58,959 bases of DNA. Origin: Parafrankia elaeagni (GTDB taxonomy: Bacteria; Actinomycetota; Actinomycetes; Frankiales; Frankiaceae). The position numbers were made by a program, and so were the translations under genes. The notes under the pieces were generated by a model that had not been told where the DNA came from, made no database searches, and saw only the letters and a list, made by a program, of their open reading frames with translations. Positions 7,214-16,701 of this stretch are shown one piece after another; the first letter of the stretch is position 1, and the number at the start of each line of letters is the position of its first letter. The stretch spans positions 1 to 58,959 of the forward strand of contig NZ_KB893734.1 of NCBI RefSeq assembly GCF_000374165.1, given 5' to 3'.

Positions 7214-8713
7214 TTGGGAACGCTGTCGCGGCCGGTCGGCATGTTCGACCGGGAGTTCGAGTGGGAGGCGCTGGGGCGGTTCGCGCTCGACGCCGGGATG
7301 GGTGCGACGCTGGGTGTGGTGTCCGGCCGGCGTCGGCAGGGCAAGACGTTCCTGCTTCGTGCCCTGTGCGAGGCCACCGGGGGGTTCTACTTCGGGGCGG
7401 ACGAGGCCACCGATGGGGAGTCGCTGCGCCGTGTCGGTGCCGTGCTGGCTGACCGGCTGGGCGCACCGGCGCCGCTGGCGTTCGACGACTGGTACCCGGC
7501 GTTCGACGCGCTGCTCGAGCTGGGCCGAGATCGCCCGGTGCCCGTGGTGATCGACGAGTTCCCCTATCTTGTGCGGGCCAACCCACGGCTGCCGTCGATC
7601 GTCCAGAACGTGCTGGCGCCGCGCCGGGCGCAGCGGGACGCCAGCCGGGCCCGGCTGCTGCTGTGTGGGTCCGCGATGTCGTTCATGGGCGGCCTGCTCG
7701 CGGGTAGTGCTCCGCTGCGTGGCCGGGCTGGTCTCGAGCTCGTCGTTCCGACGCTCGGCCACCAGCTCGCGGCCCGGTTCTGGGGCATCGACGATCCGGT
7801 CACCGCGTTGAAGGTCAACGCGATCGTCGGTGGCACTCCCGCCTACCGGCGCGAGTTCGCCCGCGACGACGTCCCCTCCGGCCCCGACGACTTCGACGCC
7901 TGGGTGACCCGTACCGTGCTGTCACCGACCAGTGCGCTTTTCCGTGAGGGTCGCTATCTGCTCTCCGATGAGCCGGACCTGCGCGATACCGCGCTCTACC
8001 ATTCGGTGCTCGCCGCGATCGCGGAAGGTAACGCGACACGCGGTGGCATCGCGTCCTACCTGGGGCGGAAGTCGGGCGACCTCGCCCACCCGCTCACCGT
8101 GTTGGCTGACTGTGGGCTGATCATGCGGGAGCCCGACGCTTTCCGTGACAACCGGACCCAGTTCCGCATCGCCGAGCCGTTGGTGACCTTTTACCACGCG
8201 GTGATGCGACCCATGTGGTCGGACCTGGAGCATGCGCGCGACAGCCGCAGGCTTGCCCAGCTCTGGCGGATCGGCCAGCGCAGGTTCGTTGGTAACGTGC
8301 TCGGGCCGCACTTCGAGCACGTGTGCCGTTACTGGACCGCGCACCAGGTCGTGCCGGAACGAATCGGCGCGGCCCTGGTGAGCCGGGTTACCTCGGGGGT
8401 CGTCAACGATCCGTCAGCCCGCGCGAGCCATCAGCTCGACGTCGTCGCCTTCGGTTTCGACGATGACGACCAGGGGCAGGAACGGCTCCTGGCGATCGGC
8501 GAGGCCAAATGGGGCGAAACCATGGGGCTCGCCCACCTCGATCGGCTCCGCCGGATACGGGAGTTGCTCAGCGCCCAGGGCCGCCCCGGCGCGGCCACCG
8601 CCCGGCTTGCCTGCTTCAGCGCCGCGGGCTTCGGGGAACAGCTGCAGGCGGCCGCCGCGCAGTCGCCGGATGTCCTGCTGGTCGGCCCGTCGGATCTCTA
8701 CGCCGACGGCTGA
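7214..8713 (+). CDS. DEXX-box ATPase with C-terminal DUF234-type nuclease-like domain
   Basis: A 499-residue protein. Residues about 10-230 form a STAND/AAA-like ATPase domain with Walker A GRRRQGKT (38-45) and Walker B VPVVIDEFPYL. A winged-helix-like part follows, then a C-terminal DUF234-type domain containing QLDVVAF and AIGEAKWG, a PD-(D/E)xK-like pattern (D...EAK). Proteins of this family are widespread in archaea and actinobacteria; their role is not established, and links to mobile or toxin-like functions have been proposed. TTG 7214 is chosen because GGGAGGTG precedes it at 5-6 bases. The gene stands alone, converging with dnaE. Confidence 0.85.
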   Translation: MGTLSRPVGMFDREFEWEALGRFALDAGMGATLGVVSGRRRQGKTFLLRALCEATGGFYFGADEATDGESLRRVGAVLADRLGAPAPLAFDDWYPAFDALLELGRDRPVPVVIDEFPYLVRANPRLPSIVQNVLAPRRAQRDASRARLLLCGSAMSFMGGLLAGSAPLRGRAGLELVVPTLGHQLAARFWGIDDPVTALKVNAIVGGTPAYRREFARDDVPSGPDDFDAWVTRTVLSPTSALFREGRYLLSDEPDLRDTALYHSVLAAIAEGNATRGGIASYLGRKSGDLAHPLTVLADCGLIMREPDAFRDNRTQFRIAEPLVTFYHAVMRPMWSDLEHARDSRRLAQLWRIGQRRFVGNVLGPHFEHVCRYWTAHQVVPERIGAALVSRVTSGVVNDPSARASHQLDVVAFGFDDDDQGQERLLAIGEAKWGETMGLAHLDRLRRIRELLSAQGRPGAATARLACFSAAGFGEQLQAAAAQSPDVLLVGPSDLYADG

Positions 8714-8871
8714 CGCGTACGGGGCAGGCGGCGCCCCCCGCCCCGCTCTCTCAACAGGCGACGGCCAGCACCAGGGACGCCACGGCGAACCCGTCGCATC
8801 CACGATCTGATGTGTGGAGCCCGGGGTGGCGGCCGTCTCCGCGCGATCGACCAGATCGCGGCCGATCGCGG

Positions 8872-11800
8872 TCAGGCCACGGCGGAGGCACCCAGCAGGG
8901 CCTTGAGATCCCCCATCAGCGCGGCCGTGCGCTGGACCTTGTAGGCGTCGTCGAGCCGGAGCAGGGTGGTCCGGCTCGACGACTGCAGCCGCAGGTGGAC
9001 CTCGGTCGTGCCGGGGTGGTCGCCCAGCACCTCACGCAGCCGGTCGACGGTCGGCGGGTTGACCCGGTACGCAGGCAGGGTGATGACCACGGGCGGGCTC
9101 AGCGCGTGCTCGCTGAGGTCGGGCACGGTGAGGTCGGAGGCGACGAGGCGCGGGGTGTCCTCCCGCTTGTCGATCCGGCCCTTGACGATGACCACCGCGT
9201 CCTCGGAGAGCTGGGTCGAGCAGGTCTCGTAGGTGGCCGGGAAGAACATGACCTCCAGCCCACCCCCCATGTCCTCGACGGTGGCGAGCGCCCACAGCTT
9301 GCCCTGCTTGGTCACCTTGCGCTGCAGGCTGGAGATGATCCCGCCGATCGTGACGACCGAGCCGTCGGGGTACTCGCCGCTGTTGAGCGAGGCGATGCCG
9401 CAGTCCGCCTTCGCCGCGATGATGTGCTCGACGCCGAGCAGCGGATGGTCCGAGACGTACAGGCCGAGCATCTCCCGTTCGTGCGAGAGCAGCAGCGACT
9501 TGTCCCACTCCTCGTCGGAGAACTCCTGGACGCCGAAGAGGGGCGCGGTATCCTCGGCGCCGTCCTCGCCGTCGAAGGCGAACAGGTCGAACTGGCCCTC
9601 GGCGTTCTTCTTCTTCACGCCCATGACCGCGTCGATGGCCTGCTCGTGCTTCTCGACCAGGCCGCGCCGGGTGTGCCCGAGCGCGTCGAACGCCCCGGCC
9701 TTGATCAGGGACTCGACGGTCCGCTTGTTGCAGGCGACGGCGTCGACCTTGTCCAGGAAGTCGGGGAAGGAGGCGAATCGCCCCTTCGCCTTCCGGTTGC
9801 GCACGATCGACTCGACCACGTTGACACCGACGTTGCGGATCGCGGCCAGGCCGACCTTGATCTCGTTCTCCCCGTGCGGGGTGTAGTCGGCATCGGAGGT
9901 GTTGACGTCCGGCGGCAGCACCCGGATGCCCATCCGCCGGCACTCGTTCAGGTAGATCGCGCTCTTGTCCTTGTCGTCGCGGACGGAGGTCAGCAGCGCG
10001 GCCATGTACTCGGCCGGGAAGTTCGCCTTGAGATAGGCCGTCCAGTAGGAGACCAGCCCGTACCCGGCGGTGTGCGCCTTGTTGAAGGCGTAGTCGGAGA
10101 AGGGGACCAGGATGTCCCAGAGGGTCTTGATGGCCTCCGCGGAGAAGCCGCTGGCCTTCATGCCGTCGGAGAACGGCACGAACTCCTTGTCGAGGATCTC
10201 CTTCTTCTTCTTGCCCATCGCCCGGCGCAGCAGGTCGGCCTGGCCCAGCGTGTAGCCGGCCACCTTCTGCGCGATGGCCATGACCTGCTCCTGGTACACA
10301 ATCAGGCCGTGCGTCGTGTCCAGGATGTCGGCCAGCGGCTCGGCGAGCTCCGGGTGGATCGGGGTGATCTCCTGCTGGCCGTTCTTGCGCAGTGCGTAGT
10401 TGATGTGCGAGTTCGCGCCCATCGGCCCGGGCCGGTAGAGCGCGAGCACGGCGGAGATGTCCTCGAAGTTGTCCGGGCGCATCATCCGCAGCAGCGAACG
10501 CATCGGCCCGCCGTCGAGCTGGAACACCCCGAGGGTGTCGCCGCGGGCCAGCAGCTCGTAGGACGCCGGGTCGTTGAGCTCCAGGCCCATCAGGTCGATG
10601 CGGAACCCGCGGTTGGCCTCGACGTTGCGCACCGCGTCGTCCATGACGGTGAGGTTGCGCAGGCCGAGGAAGTCCATCTTCAGCAGGCCGAGCGTCTCGC
10701 AGGTCGGGTAGTCGAACTGCGTGATGATCGCGCCGTCGGCGTCGCGCCGCCACACCGGGATGTGGTCGATGATCGGCTCGGCCGACATGATCACCCCGGC
10801 GGCGTGTACCCCGGCCTGCCGGATGAGCCCTTCCAGGCCCTTGGCGGTGTCGATGACCTTGCGGACGTCCGCGTCGGACTCGTACAGCCCGCGGATCTCA
10901 CCGGCCTCGCTGTAGCGGGGGTGCTTGGGGTCGAAGATCCCGGAGAGCGGGATGTCCTTGCCCATGACCGCGGGCGGCATCGCCTTGGTGATCCGGTCGC
11001 CGACCGCGTAGGGGTAGCCGAGGACCCGGGAGGAGTCCTTGATGGCGGCCTTCGCCTTGATCGTGCCGTAGGTGACGATCTGCGCGATGCGGTCGTCGCC
11101 CCACTTCTCCGTGACGTAGCGGATCACATCACCGCGCCGACGTTCGTCGAAGTCGATGTCGATGTCGGGCATCGAGACGCGGTCGGGGTTGAGGAACCGC
11201 TCGAACAGCAGGCTGTGCGGGATGGGGTCGAGGTCGGTGATGCCGAGTGCGTAGGCGACCATGGAGCCCGCCGCGCTGCCGCGGCCCGGGCCGACCGGGA
11301 TGCCCTCGTTCTTCGCCCACATGATGAAGTCGGCGACGACCAGGAAGTAGGACGGGAAGCCCATCGAGAGGATGACCCCGAGCTCGTACTCGACCCGGGT
11401 GCGGTGCTCCTCGTCGAACCCGTCCGGGAAGCGCCGGGCCATGCCGGCCCAGGTCTCCTTGCGGAACCAGGACTCCTCGGTCTCGCCGTCGGGCACCGGG
11501 AAGCGCGGCATCAGGTTGTGCTTGGCGAACATGCCGGCCGGGTCGACCCGCTCGGCGATCATGAGGGTCGTCTCGCACCCCTGCTGCCAGGCGTCCGAGG
11601 AGTCGATCGCGTACATCTGCTCGGCGGTCTTGAGGTAGTAGCCCGAGCCCTCGAACTGGAAGCTCGGGTTCGCCACCGTCGACGCCGTCTGCACGCAGAG
11701 GAGCGCGGCGTGGGTCTGCCGCTCCGACTCGAAGGTGTAGTGCGAGTCGTTGGTGACCACGAAGCGCATGTTCAACGCGCGGGCGATGTCGACCAGGCCG

Positions 11801-12408
11801 TCGCGGACCCGGCGCTCGATCTCGATGCCGTGGTCCATGATCTCGCAGAAGTAGTTCTCGGGCCCGAAGATCTCCTGGTAGGTGGCGGCTGCCTTCAGCG
11901 CCTCCTCGTAGTGCCCCAGGCGCAGCCTGGTCTGCACCGCGCCGGACGGGCAGCCCGTGGTGGCCATCAGGCCCTCGGAGTGCTCGGCGATGATGTCGTG
12001 GTCCATTCGTGGCCATTTGATGTAATGACCCTCGATGGACGCCCTGGAATTGAGCCGGAACAGATTGTGCAGGCCGACCGCGTTGCGTGCCCACATTGTC
12101 ATGTGGGTGTAGGAGCCGCCGCCGGACACGTCGTCGCTCTTCTGATGCGGATCACCCCAGCGGACCCGCTGCTTGAGCAGGCGTGACTCCGGCGCGACGT
12201 AGGCCTCGCAGCCGATGATCGGCTTCACGCCGGCCGCGGTCGCCTGCCGGTAGAAGTCGTACGCCCCGTACATGTAGCCGTGGTCCGTGATCGCGACGGC
12301 GGGCATGCCCTGCCGGGAGACCTCGCCGAACATGTCCTTGAGCCGGGCCGCTCCGTCGAGCATCGAGTACTCGGTGTGAACGTGAAGGTGGACGAAAGAG
12401 TTCGCCAT
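8872..12408 (-). CDS. dnaE: DNA polymerase III alpha subunit (DnaE1)
   Basis: The replicative polymerase catalytic subunit, 1178 residues, full length for actinobacterial DnaE1. The N-terminus has the PHP domain ([27 protein letters not shown]). The polymerase core includes [18 protein letters not shown] and the catalytic Asp motif [12 protein letters not shown] near residue 412. Fingers and helix-hairpin-helix regions follow (YNxP-like [28 protein letters not shown]). The C-terminus holds an OB-fold ([18 protein letters not shown]) and a tail ending [12 protein letters not shown] at 12408 is immediately followed by the canonical NSFVHLHVH start. A 57-bp stretch of its 3' end (8925-8981) is duplicated at 2633-2690. 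Confidence 0.98.
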   Translation of the reverse strand: MANSFVHLHVHTEYSMLDGAARLKDMFGEVSRQGMPAVAITDHGYMYGAYDFYRQATAAGVKPIIGCEAYVAPESRLLKQRVRWGDPHQKSDDVSGGGSYTHMTMWARNAVGLHNLFRLNSRASIEGHYIKWPRMDHDIIAEHSEGLMATTGCPSGAVQTRLRLGHYEEALKAAATYQEIFGPENYFCEIMDHGIEIERRVRDGLVDIARALNMRFVVTNDSHYTFESERQTHAALLCVQTASTVANPSFQFEGSGYYLKTAEQMYAIDSSDAWQQGCETTLMIAERVDPAGMFAKHNLMPRFPVPDGETEESWFRKETWAGMARRFPDGFDEEHRTRVEYELGVILSMGFPSYFLVVADFIMWAKNEGIPVGPGRGSAAGSMVAYALGITDLDPIPHSLLFERFLNPDRVSMPDIDIDFDERRRGDVIRYVTEKWGDDRIAQIVTYGTIKAKAAIKDSSRVLGYPYAVGDRITKAMPPAVMGKDIPLSGIFDPKHPRYSEAGEIRGLYESDADVRKVIDTAKGLEGLIRQAGVHAAGVIMSAEPIIDHIPVWRRDADGAIITQFDYPTCETLGLLKMDFLGLRNLTVMDDAVRNVEANRGFRIDLMGLELNDPASYELLARGDTLGVFQLDGGPMRSLLRMMRPDNFEDISAVLALYRPGPMGANSHINYALRKNGQQEITPIHPELAEPLADILDTTHGLIVYQEQVMAIAQKVAGYTLGQADLLRRAMGKKKKEILDKEFVPFSDGMKASGFSAEAIKTLWDILVPFSDYAFNKAHTAGYGLVSYWTAYLKANFPAEYMAALLTSVRDDKDKSAIYLNECRRMGIRVLPPDVNTSDADYTPHGENEIKVGLAAIRNVGVNVVESIVRNRKAKGRFASFPDFLDKVDAVACNKRTVESLIKAGAFDALGHTRRGLVEKHEQAIDAVMGVKKKNAEGQFDLFAFDGEDGAEDTAPLFGVQEFSDEEWDKSLLLSHEREMLGLYVSDHPLLGVEHIIAAKADCGIASLNSGEYPDGSVVTIGGIISSLQRKVTKQGKLWALATVEDMGGGLEVMFFPATYETCSTQLSEDAVVIVKGRIDKREDTPRLVASDLTVPDLSEHALSPPVVITLPAYRVNPPTVDRLREVLGDHPGTTEVHLRLQSSSRTTLLRLDDAYKVQRTAALMGDLKALLGASAVA
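8925..8981 (+). repeat. Source copy of the dnaE 3'-end duplication
   Basis: This is the intact dnaE coding segment whose near-identical copy lies at 2633-2690. The repeats are direct with respect to each other and about 6.3 kb apart. Confidence 0.9.
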
Positions 12409-12806
12409 GTCGTCAGACCTTCCCGCGCGCGGAGGGCACGCCGGTCGCTGCTGGGTGGGGACACGTCGGTCAGGACGATGGTGCGGGGGCGGGCCGACGC
12501 GGCCGCCGGGGCCGACCCGGCGCGCTGCGGCCCACCCGACGGGGCTCGGACGGGCTCCGGTGGGGCAGAGGAAACCGCGGCAAGAATCGACTAACTTTCT
12601 CGCCTGATTGTTCTTGAGTTGTTTCTTATTGCCAGGGTGACGTCATTGTGTCTCTCGGTGGTGAACTCGGCTGTCGGCTGTCGTCCGGCGGCATTGATGC
12701 AGCCTAGCCCGGCCCGCTGACAGGACTCCGAGAAGATGCCGAGGTGTCCCGTCCGGCCGCCGGACCGGGCCGCCGAACCGGGCCCGGGTGCGCCGCGCGC
12801 GGGTGT
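12409..12806. other. Intergenic region between dnaE and the PLP decarboxylase
   Basis: About 400 bases without a convincing gene. The part at 12590-12650 is relatively AT-rich (ACTTTCTC, TTGAGTTGTTTCTTATT) and probably holds the dnaE promoter. A 6-bp-stem hairpin, GTCCGG-CCG-CCGGAC at 12751-12765, lies just past the decarboxylase stop on the reverse strand and may end that transcript. Confidence 0.45.
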
Positions 12807-14219
12807 TCACGCGCGGGCGCGGGCGGTGATCGCGGCGGTGGCGATCGCGGCGACGGCTCGGTCGACGTCCGCCTCGGTCGTCATCCAGTTGCAGACCGAC
12901 ACCCGCATCGCCACCGCCCCGCGCCACACCGTGCCGGAGACGAAGGCCACCCCGCCGGTGACGACGAGGTCGGTGGTCGCGCCGGTGATCGCGTCGTCGT
13001 CGTCCACCCGGACCAGGACCTGGTTGAGCTCGACCTCGTTGAGCACGGCGACCCCGTCGAGGCCGGCCAGCGCGGCGGCGAAGCGGCGCGCGTGCCCGCA
13101 GCACCGGTCCACCAGGTCGGTGAGGCCGGCCCGGCCCAGCGAACGCAGCGCCGCGTACAGGGCGAAGCCGCGGGCCCGCCGGCTGAACTCGGGTGTCCAC
13201 TCCAGCGGGTCGTGTTCGCCCTCGCCGCCGTGCACCACGTAGTCGGCACGGGTCGACATGGCCGCTCGGTGCGCGTCGGAGTCGGCGACGATCGCGATGC
13301 CGCAGTCGTAGGCCAGGTTCAGCCACTTGTGCCCGTCGGTGGCCCAGGAGTCGGCCTGGTCGATGCCGGCGACGAGCGCGCGGCGCCGCGGGGAGGCCGA
13401 CACCGCCGCCCACAGCCCGAACGCGCCGTCGACGTGCACCCAGGCGCCGTGTTCGCGGCCGAGGGCGCAGATCTGCGGCATCGGGTCGAACGCCCCGGTG
13501 TTGATCTCTCCTGCCTGGGCGATGACGATCGCCGGGCCGTGCCCGCCGGTCAGTGCCGCCCGCAGGGCGTCCGGGCGCATCCGCCCCGCCTCGTCCGCGT
13601 CCACCACGACCAGCCGCCGGGTGCCGAAGCCCAGCAGGCGCAGGGCGGCGTCCACCGTGGTGTGCCGGGCGGCACCGGCGAACACCCGCACCGGCGGCGC
13701 GCCGTGCAGGCCGTCGGCCTCGACGTCCCAGCCGTACCGGGCCAGCACACGGTGCCGGGCGGCGGCCAGCGCCGTCACATGGGCCATCTGGGTACCGGTG
13801 GTGATCCCGACCGAGGCGCCGGCGGGCAGGCCGAGCAGCTCCCTGACCCAGCTTCCCGCCACCGACTCGGCGGCCGCGGCGGCGGGGGAGAGACTGGCGA
13901 GGCCGGCGTTCTGGTCCCAGGCGACCGCCATCAGGTCCGCGGCCAGCGCCGCGGGCAGTATCCCGCCGATGACGTAACCGAAGAAGCGCGGTGAGCCGGT
14001 ACCGGTGAGGCCGTCGGCCGTTCCGGCGGCCAGCGCGTCGACGACCTCGACCGGATCGGTGGGGCCGGCGGGCAGCGGGACGTCCAACTGCGCACGGATC
14101 TTCCCGTACCCCGCGGTCGGGGCGATCGGGCGGGTGCTCAGCCCGGTCAGGTAGTCCGTGATGTGCTCGAATGCCCGCGTGGCTGCGGCGCCGGTGTCCC
14201 GCGGTGGACCTGCCGCCAT
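12807..14219 (-). CDS. Pyridoxal-phosphate-dependent decarboxylase (aromatic-L-amino-acid decarboxylase family)
   Basis: A 470-residue group II decarboxylase that would remove CO2 from an aromatic or similar amino acid to make an amine. PLP-binding residues are visible: His186 in AGAARHTT, Asp264 in WVHVDGAFG, and the Schiff-base lysine Lys298 in TDGHKWLN. The N-terminal part carries SPRFFGYVIGG, as in bacterial homologues. ATG 14219 is chosen over a longer frame because GAAGGAGAG lies upstream at good spacing and the family alignment starts there. A 20-bp tandem duplication sits in the leader just before the start. The 58-codon gene at 14558 diverges from it. The substrate cannot be deduced from sequence alone. 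Confidence 0.9.
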   Translation of the reverse strand: MAAGPPRDTGAAATRAFEHITDYLTGLSTRPIAPTAGYGKIRAQLDVPLPAGPTDPVEVVDALAAGTADGLTGTGSPRFFGYVIGGILPAALAADLMAVAWDQNAGLASLSPAAAAAESVAGSWVRELLGLPAGASVGITTGTQMAHVTALAAARHRVLARYGWDVEADGLHGAPPVRVFAGAARHTTVDAALRLLGFGTRRLVVVDADEAGRMRPDALRAALTGGHGPAIVIAQAGEINTGAFDPMPQICALGREHGAWVHVDGAFGLWAAVSASPRRRALVAGIDQADSWATDGHKWLNLAYDCGIAIVADSDAHRAAMSTRADYVVHGGEGEHDPLEWTPEFSRRARGFALYAALRSLGRAGLTDLVDRCCGHARRFAAALAGLDGVAVLNEVELNQVLVRVDDDDAITGATTDLVVTGGVAFVSGTVWRGAVAMRVSVCNWMTTEADVDRAVAAIATAAITARARA

Positions 14220-14230
14220 CGGCTCTCCTT

Positions 14231-14270
14231 CTCGCGACCCGTGCTGCGTGCTCGCGACCCGTGCTGCGTG
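14231..14270. repeat. Perfect 20-bp tandem duplication in the decarboxylase leader
   Basis: The unit CTCGCGACCCGTGCTGCGTG occurs twice back to back (14231-14250, 14251-14270), beginning 11 bases upstream of the decarboxylase start codon. It may be a duplicated regulator site or a replication slippage product. Confidence 0.9.
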
Positions 14271-14557
14271 CTGCCTGGGCAGGGCCGGCCGGCTCGGTGC
14301 GTCGGCGCCTGTTCGGATCAGGGCGCGTTTCCGAGGATGCCGGAAGTGGCGATGCTCCCGCCCGGCGACGTGACGATCCAGACGGCCCCGCCGGGCCGCG
14401 TGGCCCGCGGCACACCCACCCGTAGCGGGTCGTCGCGGGCCGGCCTGGGCTGGCTCCGCTGTGACCGACGCCACCTACCGCGCTGGGCGGCGTGCCCACT
14501 GGATACCGTTTTGCAGTATCCAGTGTCGATTCGATGACTCTTCGGAAGGTGTTGCGC

Positions 14558-14734
14558 ATGAATCAGGACGAGTCGGTCGACCCCACGCTGGGGTCCGCGG
14601 TGCCCGTCCAGGGGGAGGCGGTTCCGGTGGCGGCCGAGGGTGGGGAGCTCGCCCAGGCGTCCACCGAGGGGCTGTCCTTCGGGGCGCTGGCGAACCCGAA
14701 CCGGCTGCGGCTGGGTGCCTCGCGCTCCCTGTGA
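14558..14734 (+). CDS. 58-residue protein of unknown function
   Basis: A short gene with ATG 14558 preceded by GGAAGG at 8 bases, and G/C at about 90% of third codon positions, which supports real coding. The N-terminal 40 residues are acidic and low in hydrophobics (MNQDESVDP..., AEGGELAQASTEG). The last 18 are basic and acid-free (FGALANPNRLRLGASRSL). This acidic-leader/basic-tail split resembles precursor peptides of ribosomally made natural products, but no modifying enzyme is encoded beside it. The divergent neighbour is a PLP decarboxylase. A 14-bp tandem repeat and a perfect terminator hairpin follow. No family is recognised; it could equally be a small regulatory protein. Confidence 0.6.
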   Translation: MNQDESVDPTLGSAVPVQGEAVPVAAEGGELAQASTEGLSFGALANPNRLRLGASRSL

Positions 14735-14841
14735 CCACCCGGGCCACCGGCGGCTGATCCACGAACCTGTGGGAGGAGCTCGCATTCGGCACCCGGACCG
14801 CGCGAACTCCGCGGACGGAACCGATGAGACAACGGACCCGA

Positions 14842-14883
14842 TGAGACACCAGTGCTGAGACACCAGTGCTGAGACAGCAGTGC
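14842..14883. repeat. Three tandem 14-bp repeats before a terminator
   Basis: The unit TGAGACACCAGTGC occurs at 14842-14855 and 14856-14869, and with one change at 14870-14883. The last copy runs into the stem of the hairpin at 14878-14913. Confidence 0.9.
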
Positions 14884-14913
14884 CCCAGAACGCCGAAGCG
14901 TTCTGGGGCACTG
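14878..14913. terminator. Bidirectional terminator hairpin
   Basis: Perfect 16-bp stem CAGTGCCCCAGAACGC / GCGTTCTGGGGCACTG with a CGAA loop. It lies between the 58-codon gene (+) and the DEAD-box helicase (-), which converge, so it can stop both transcripts. Confidence 0.88.
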
Positions 14914-15042
14914 TCGTGTCCGGGCCCGCAGCACGGCGGGCCGCACCGTTCACGATCTCGCTGGTGGGTCGAACCTCGGCTCTCCCGGGGAAGCGGGTCG
15001 TACGCCCGTCCCCCGGGAGAGCCTCAGCCTCTTCCGGGGACG

Positions 15043-16686
15043 TCAGCCGCCCGGCGTGGGCTGCGGCTCGATGCGGGGCGCCGGGCGGGTGAAGCTGCGG
15101 GCAGGCCGGCTGCCCGGGCGGTGCCCGTCGACACGGGGACCGTCGACGCGGTGGCGTGCGCCGTCCCGGTCGGCGCCGGTGCGGGCGCTCGGCCCGCCGC
15201 GGCGGTGACCGCCCTCGCGGCCCGTGCCCTCGCGCCGGCCGCCGTCACGGAAGCCGCCTTCCCGGCGCCCCCCGCCGTCGCGGCGCCCGCCCTCACGCCG
15301 GCCGTCGCCGCGCTGGCGGCGGGCCGTGATCGTGGCGGGGTCGACCGGCGGTGCCGGCGGACCGGCGAGCTCGACGACGAGCGGGTCGTCGGGCGACGTC
15401 GGCACCGGCTGGGTCGGGATGCCCACCGCGCGCAGCAGTGACCGGGCCTTGCCACGCTCGGCCGGCACGGTCACGAGCACGTCGGCACCATCGGCTCCGG
15501 CCCGTGCGGTGCGCCCGCCGCGGTGCTGGTAGGTCTTCGCGTCCTCGGGCGGGCCGAGGTGCAGGACCAGGCTGATGCCGTCGACGTGGATGCCGCGGGC
15601 GGCGACGTCGGTGGCGACCAGCACCCGGTAGAAGCCGTCGGTGAAGCCGGCCAGCGCCCGGGTGCGGGCGCCCTGGGGCATCCCGCCGTGCAGCGGCTCG
15701 GCCGGGACCCCGCCATCGGTGAGCGCCTGCGCGACGCGGTCGGCGTCCCGCTGGGTGCGGACGAAGACCAGGGTGCGCCCGGCACCGCCGGCCAGCGCGG
15801 TGATCAGCCGCAGCTGCGCGTTGCGGTCGACGGACTCCATCGCGTGCCGGGTCAGGGTCGAGACCTGCGACACCTCCGGGTCGACCGCGACCAGCACCGG
15901 CTCGGGCAGGTAGCTGCGGACGAGGACCTCGACCTCACGGTCGAGGGTGGCGCTGAACAGCAGCCGCTGGCTGTCCGCCGGAGTCATGTCCAGCAGGGCC
16001 TTGACCGCCGGGAGGAAGCCGAGGTCGCACATGAAGTCGGCCTCGTCCAGCACGGTGATGTCGATCTCGTCGAGCAGGCAGGCGTCCCGCTCGACGAGGT
16101 CGGTGAGCCGGCCGGGCGTGGCGACCACCAGGTGCACACCCCGGCGCAGGGCCGAGATCTGCCGGCTGATGGAGGTACCGCCGTAGACCGGCGTCATCCA
16201 CAGCCCCAGCGCCCGGGTGAGCGGGGCCAGCACGTCGTTGACCTGCTGGGCCAGCTCGCGGGTCGGGACGAGGATGAGCCCACGGGGCTGGCGCGGCCGG
16301 GCGGCGCCGGTCGTGGCGAGCCGGGCGAGCATCGGCAGGCCGAACGCCAGGGTCTTGCCCGAGCCGGTGCGGGCCCGGCCGAGCACGTTCTCGCCGGCCA
16401 GCACGTCGGGCAACGTGGCGGCCTGCACGGCGAACGGCGCGTGGATGTCGCGGGCGGCGAGTGCCGCCACGAGCTTCGGGGGCAGCCCGGCAGCCTCGAA
16501 CGTCTCGGCGGGCGGGCGGGGGGAACGGGTGGCGAGAGCCGGCCGCGCGGCCGGGCGCTCACCGCCTCGGAACGGGACAGGGCGGGACCCGCCACGGCCG
16601 TGGCCGGTGGCACGGGTACGGCCGCCCCGGGAGGGACGGGCCGAACGGTGGGCGGGGGTGGGCTGGGTGCTGCGGGGCTGAGTCAG
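15043..16686 (-). CDS. DEAD-box RNA helicase with RGG-type tails
   Basis: An ATP-dependent RNA helicase likely acting in ribosome assembly or RNA turnover. Motifs: ARTGSGKT (I), PTRELAQQ (Ia), VLDEADFMCDLGF (II, DEAD), LFSATLD (III), HRGGRTARAG (VI). The C-terminal tail (about 110 residues) is rich in Arg/Gly/Asp (GDGRREGGRRDGGGRREGG). The first ATG/GTG start in frame (GTG 16470) would remove the conserved upstream Phe of the Q-motif region (ETFEAAGLPP) and an Arg/Gly-rich N-terminus. The frame stays open to a stop at 16699-16701. The best remaining candidate is CTG at 16686 (LTQPRSTQPT...). The start is therefore uncertain. Confidence 0.88.
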   Translation of the reverse strand: MTQPRSTQPTPAHRSARPSRGGRTRATGHGRGGSRPVPFRGGERPAARPALATRSPRPPAETFEAAGLPPKLVAALAARDIHAPFAVQAATLPDVLAGENVLGRARTGSGKTLAFGLPMLARLATTGAARPRQPRGLILVPTRELAQQVNDVLAPLTRALGLWMTPVYGGTSISRQISALRRGVHLVVATPGRLTDLVERDACLLDEIDITVLDEADFMCDLGFLPAVKALLDMTPADSQRLLFSATLDREVEVLVRSYLPEPVLVAVDPEVSQVSTLTRHAMESVDRNAQLRLITALAGGAGRTLVFVRTQRDADRVAQALTDGGVPAEPLHGGMPQGARTRALAGFTDGFYRVLVATDVAARGIHVDGISLVLHLGPPEDAKTYQHRGGRTARAGADGADVLVTVPAERGKARSLLRAVGIPTQPVPTSPDDPLVVELAGPPAPPVDPATITARRQRGDGRREGGRRDGGGRREGGFRDGGRREGTGREGGHRRGGPSARTGADRDGARHRVDGPRVDGHRPGSRPARSFTRPAPRIEPQPTPGG

Positions 16687-16701
16687 GGGATCCGCCGATC
16701 A

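Noticed and set aside
8509-12186. 1225-codon open frame on the + strand opposite dnaE
   Set aside because: It is the antisense shadow of dnaE: it follows the high-GC third-position pattern of the real gene, has no ribosome site and a composition rich in Val/Asp/Arg/His repeats without any domain.
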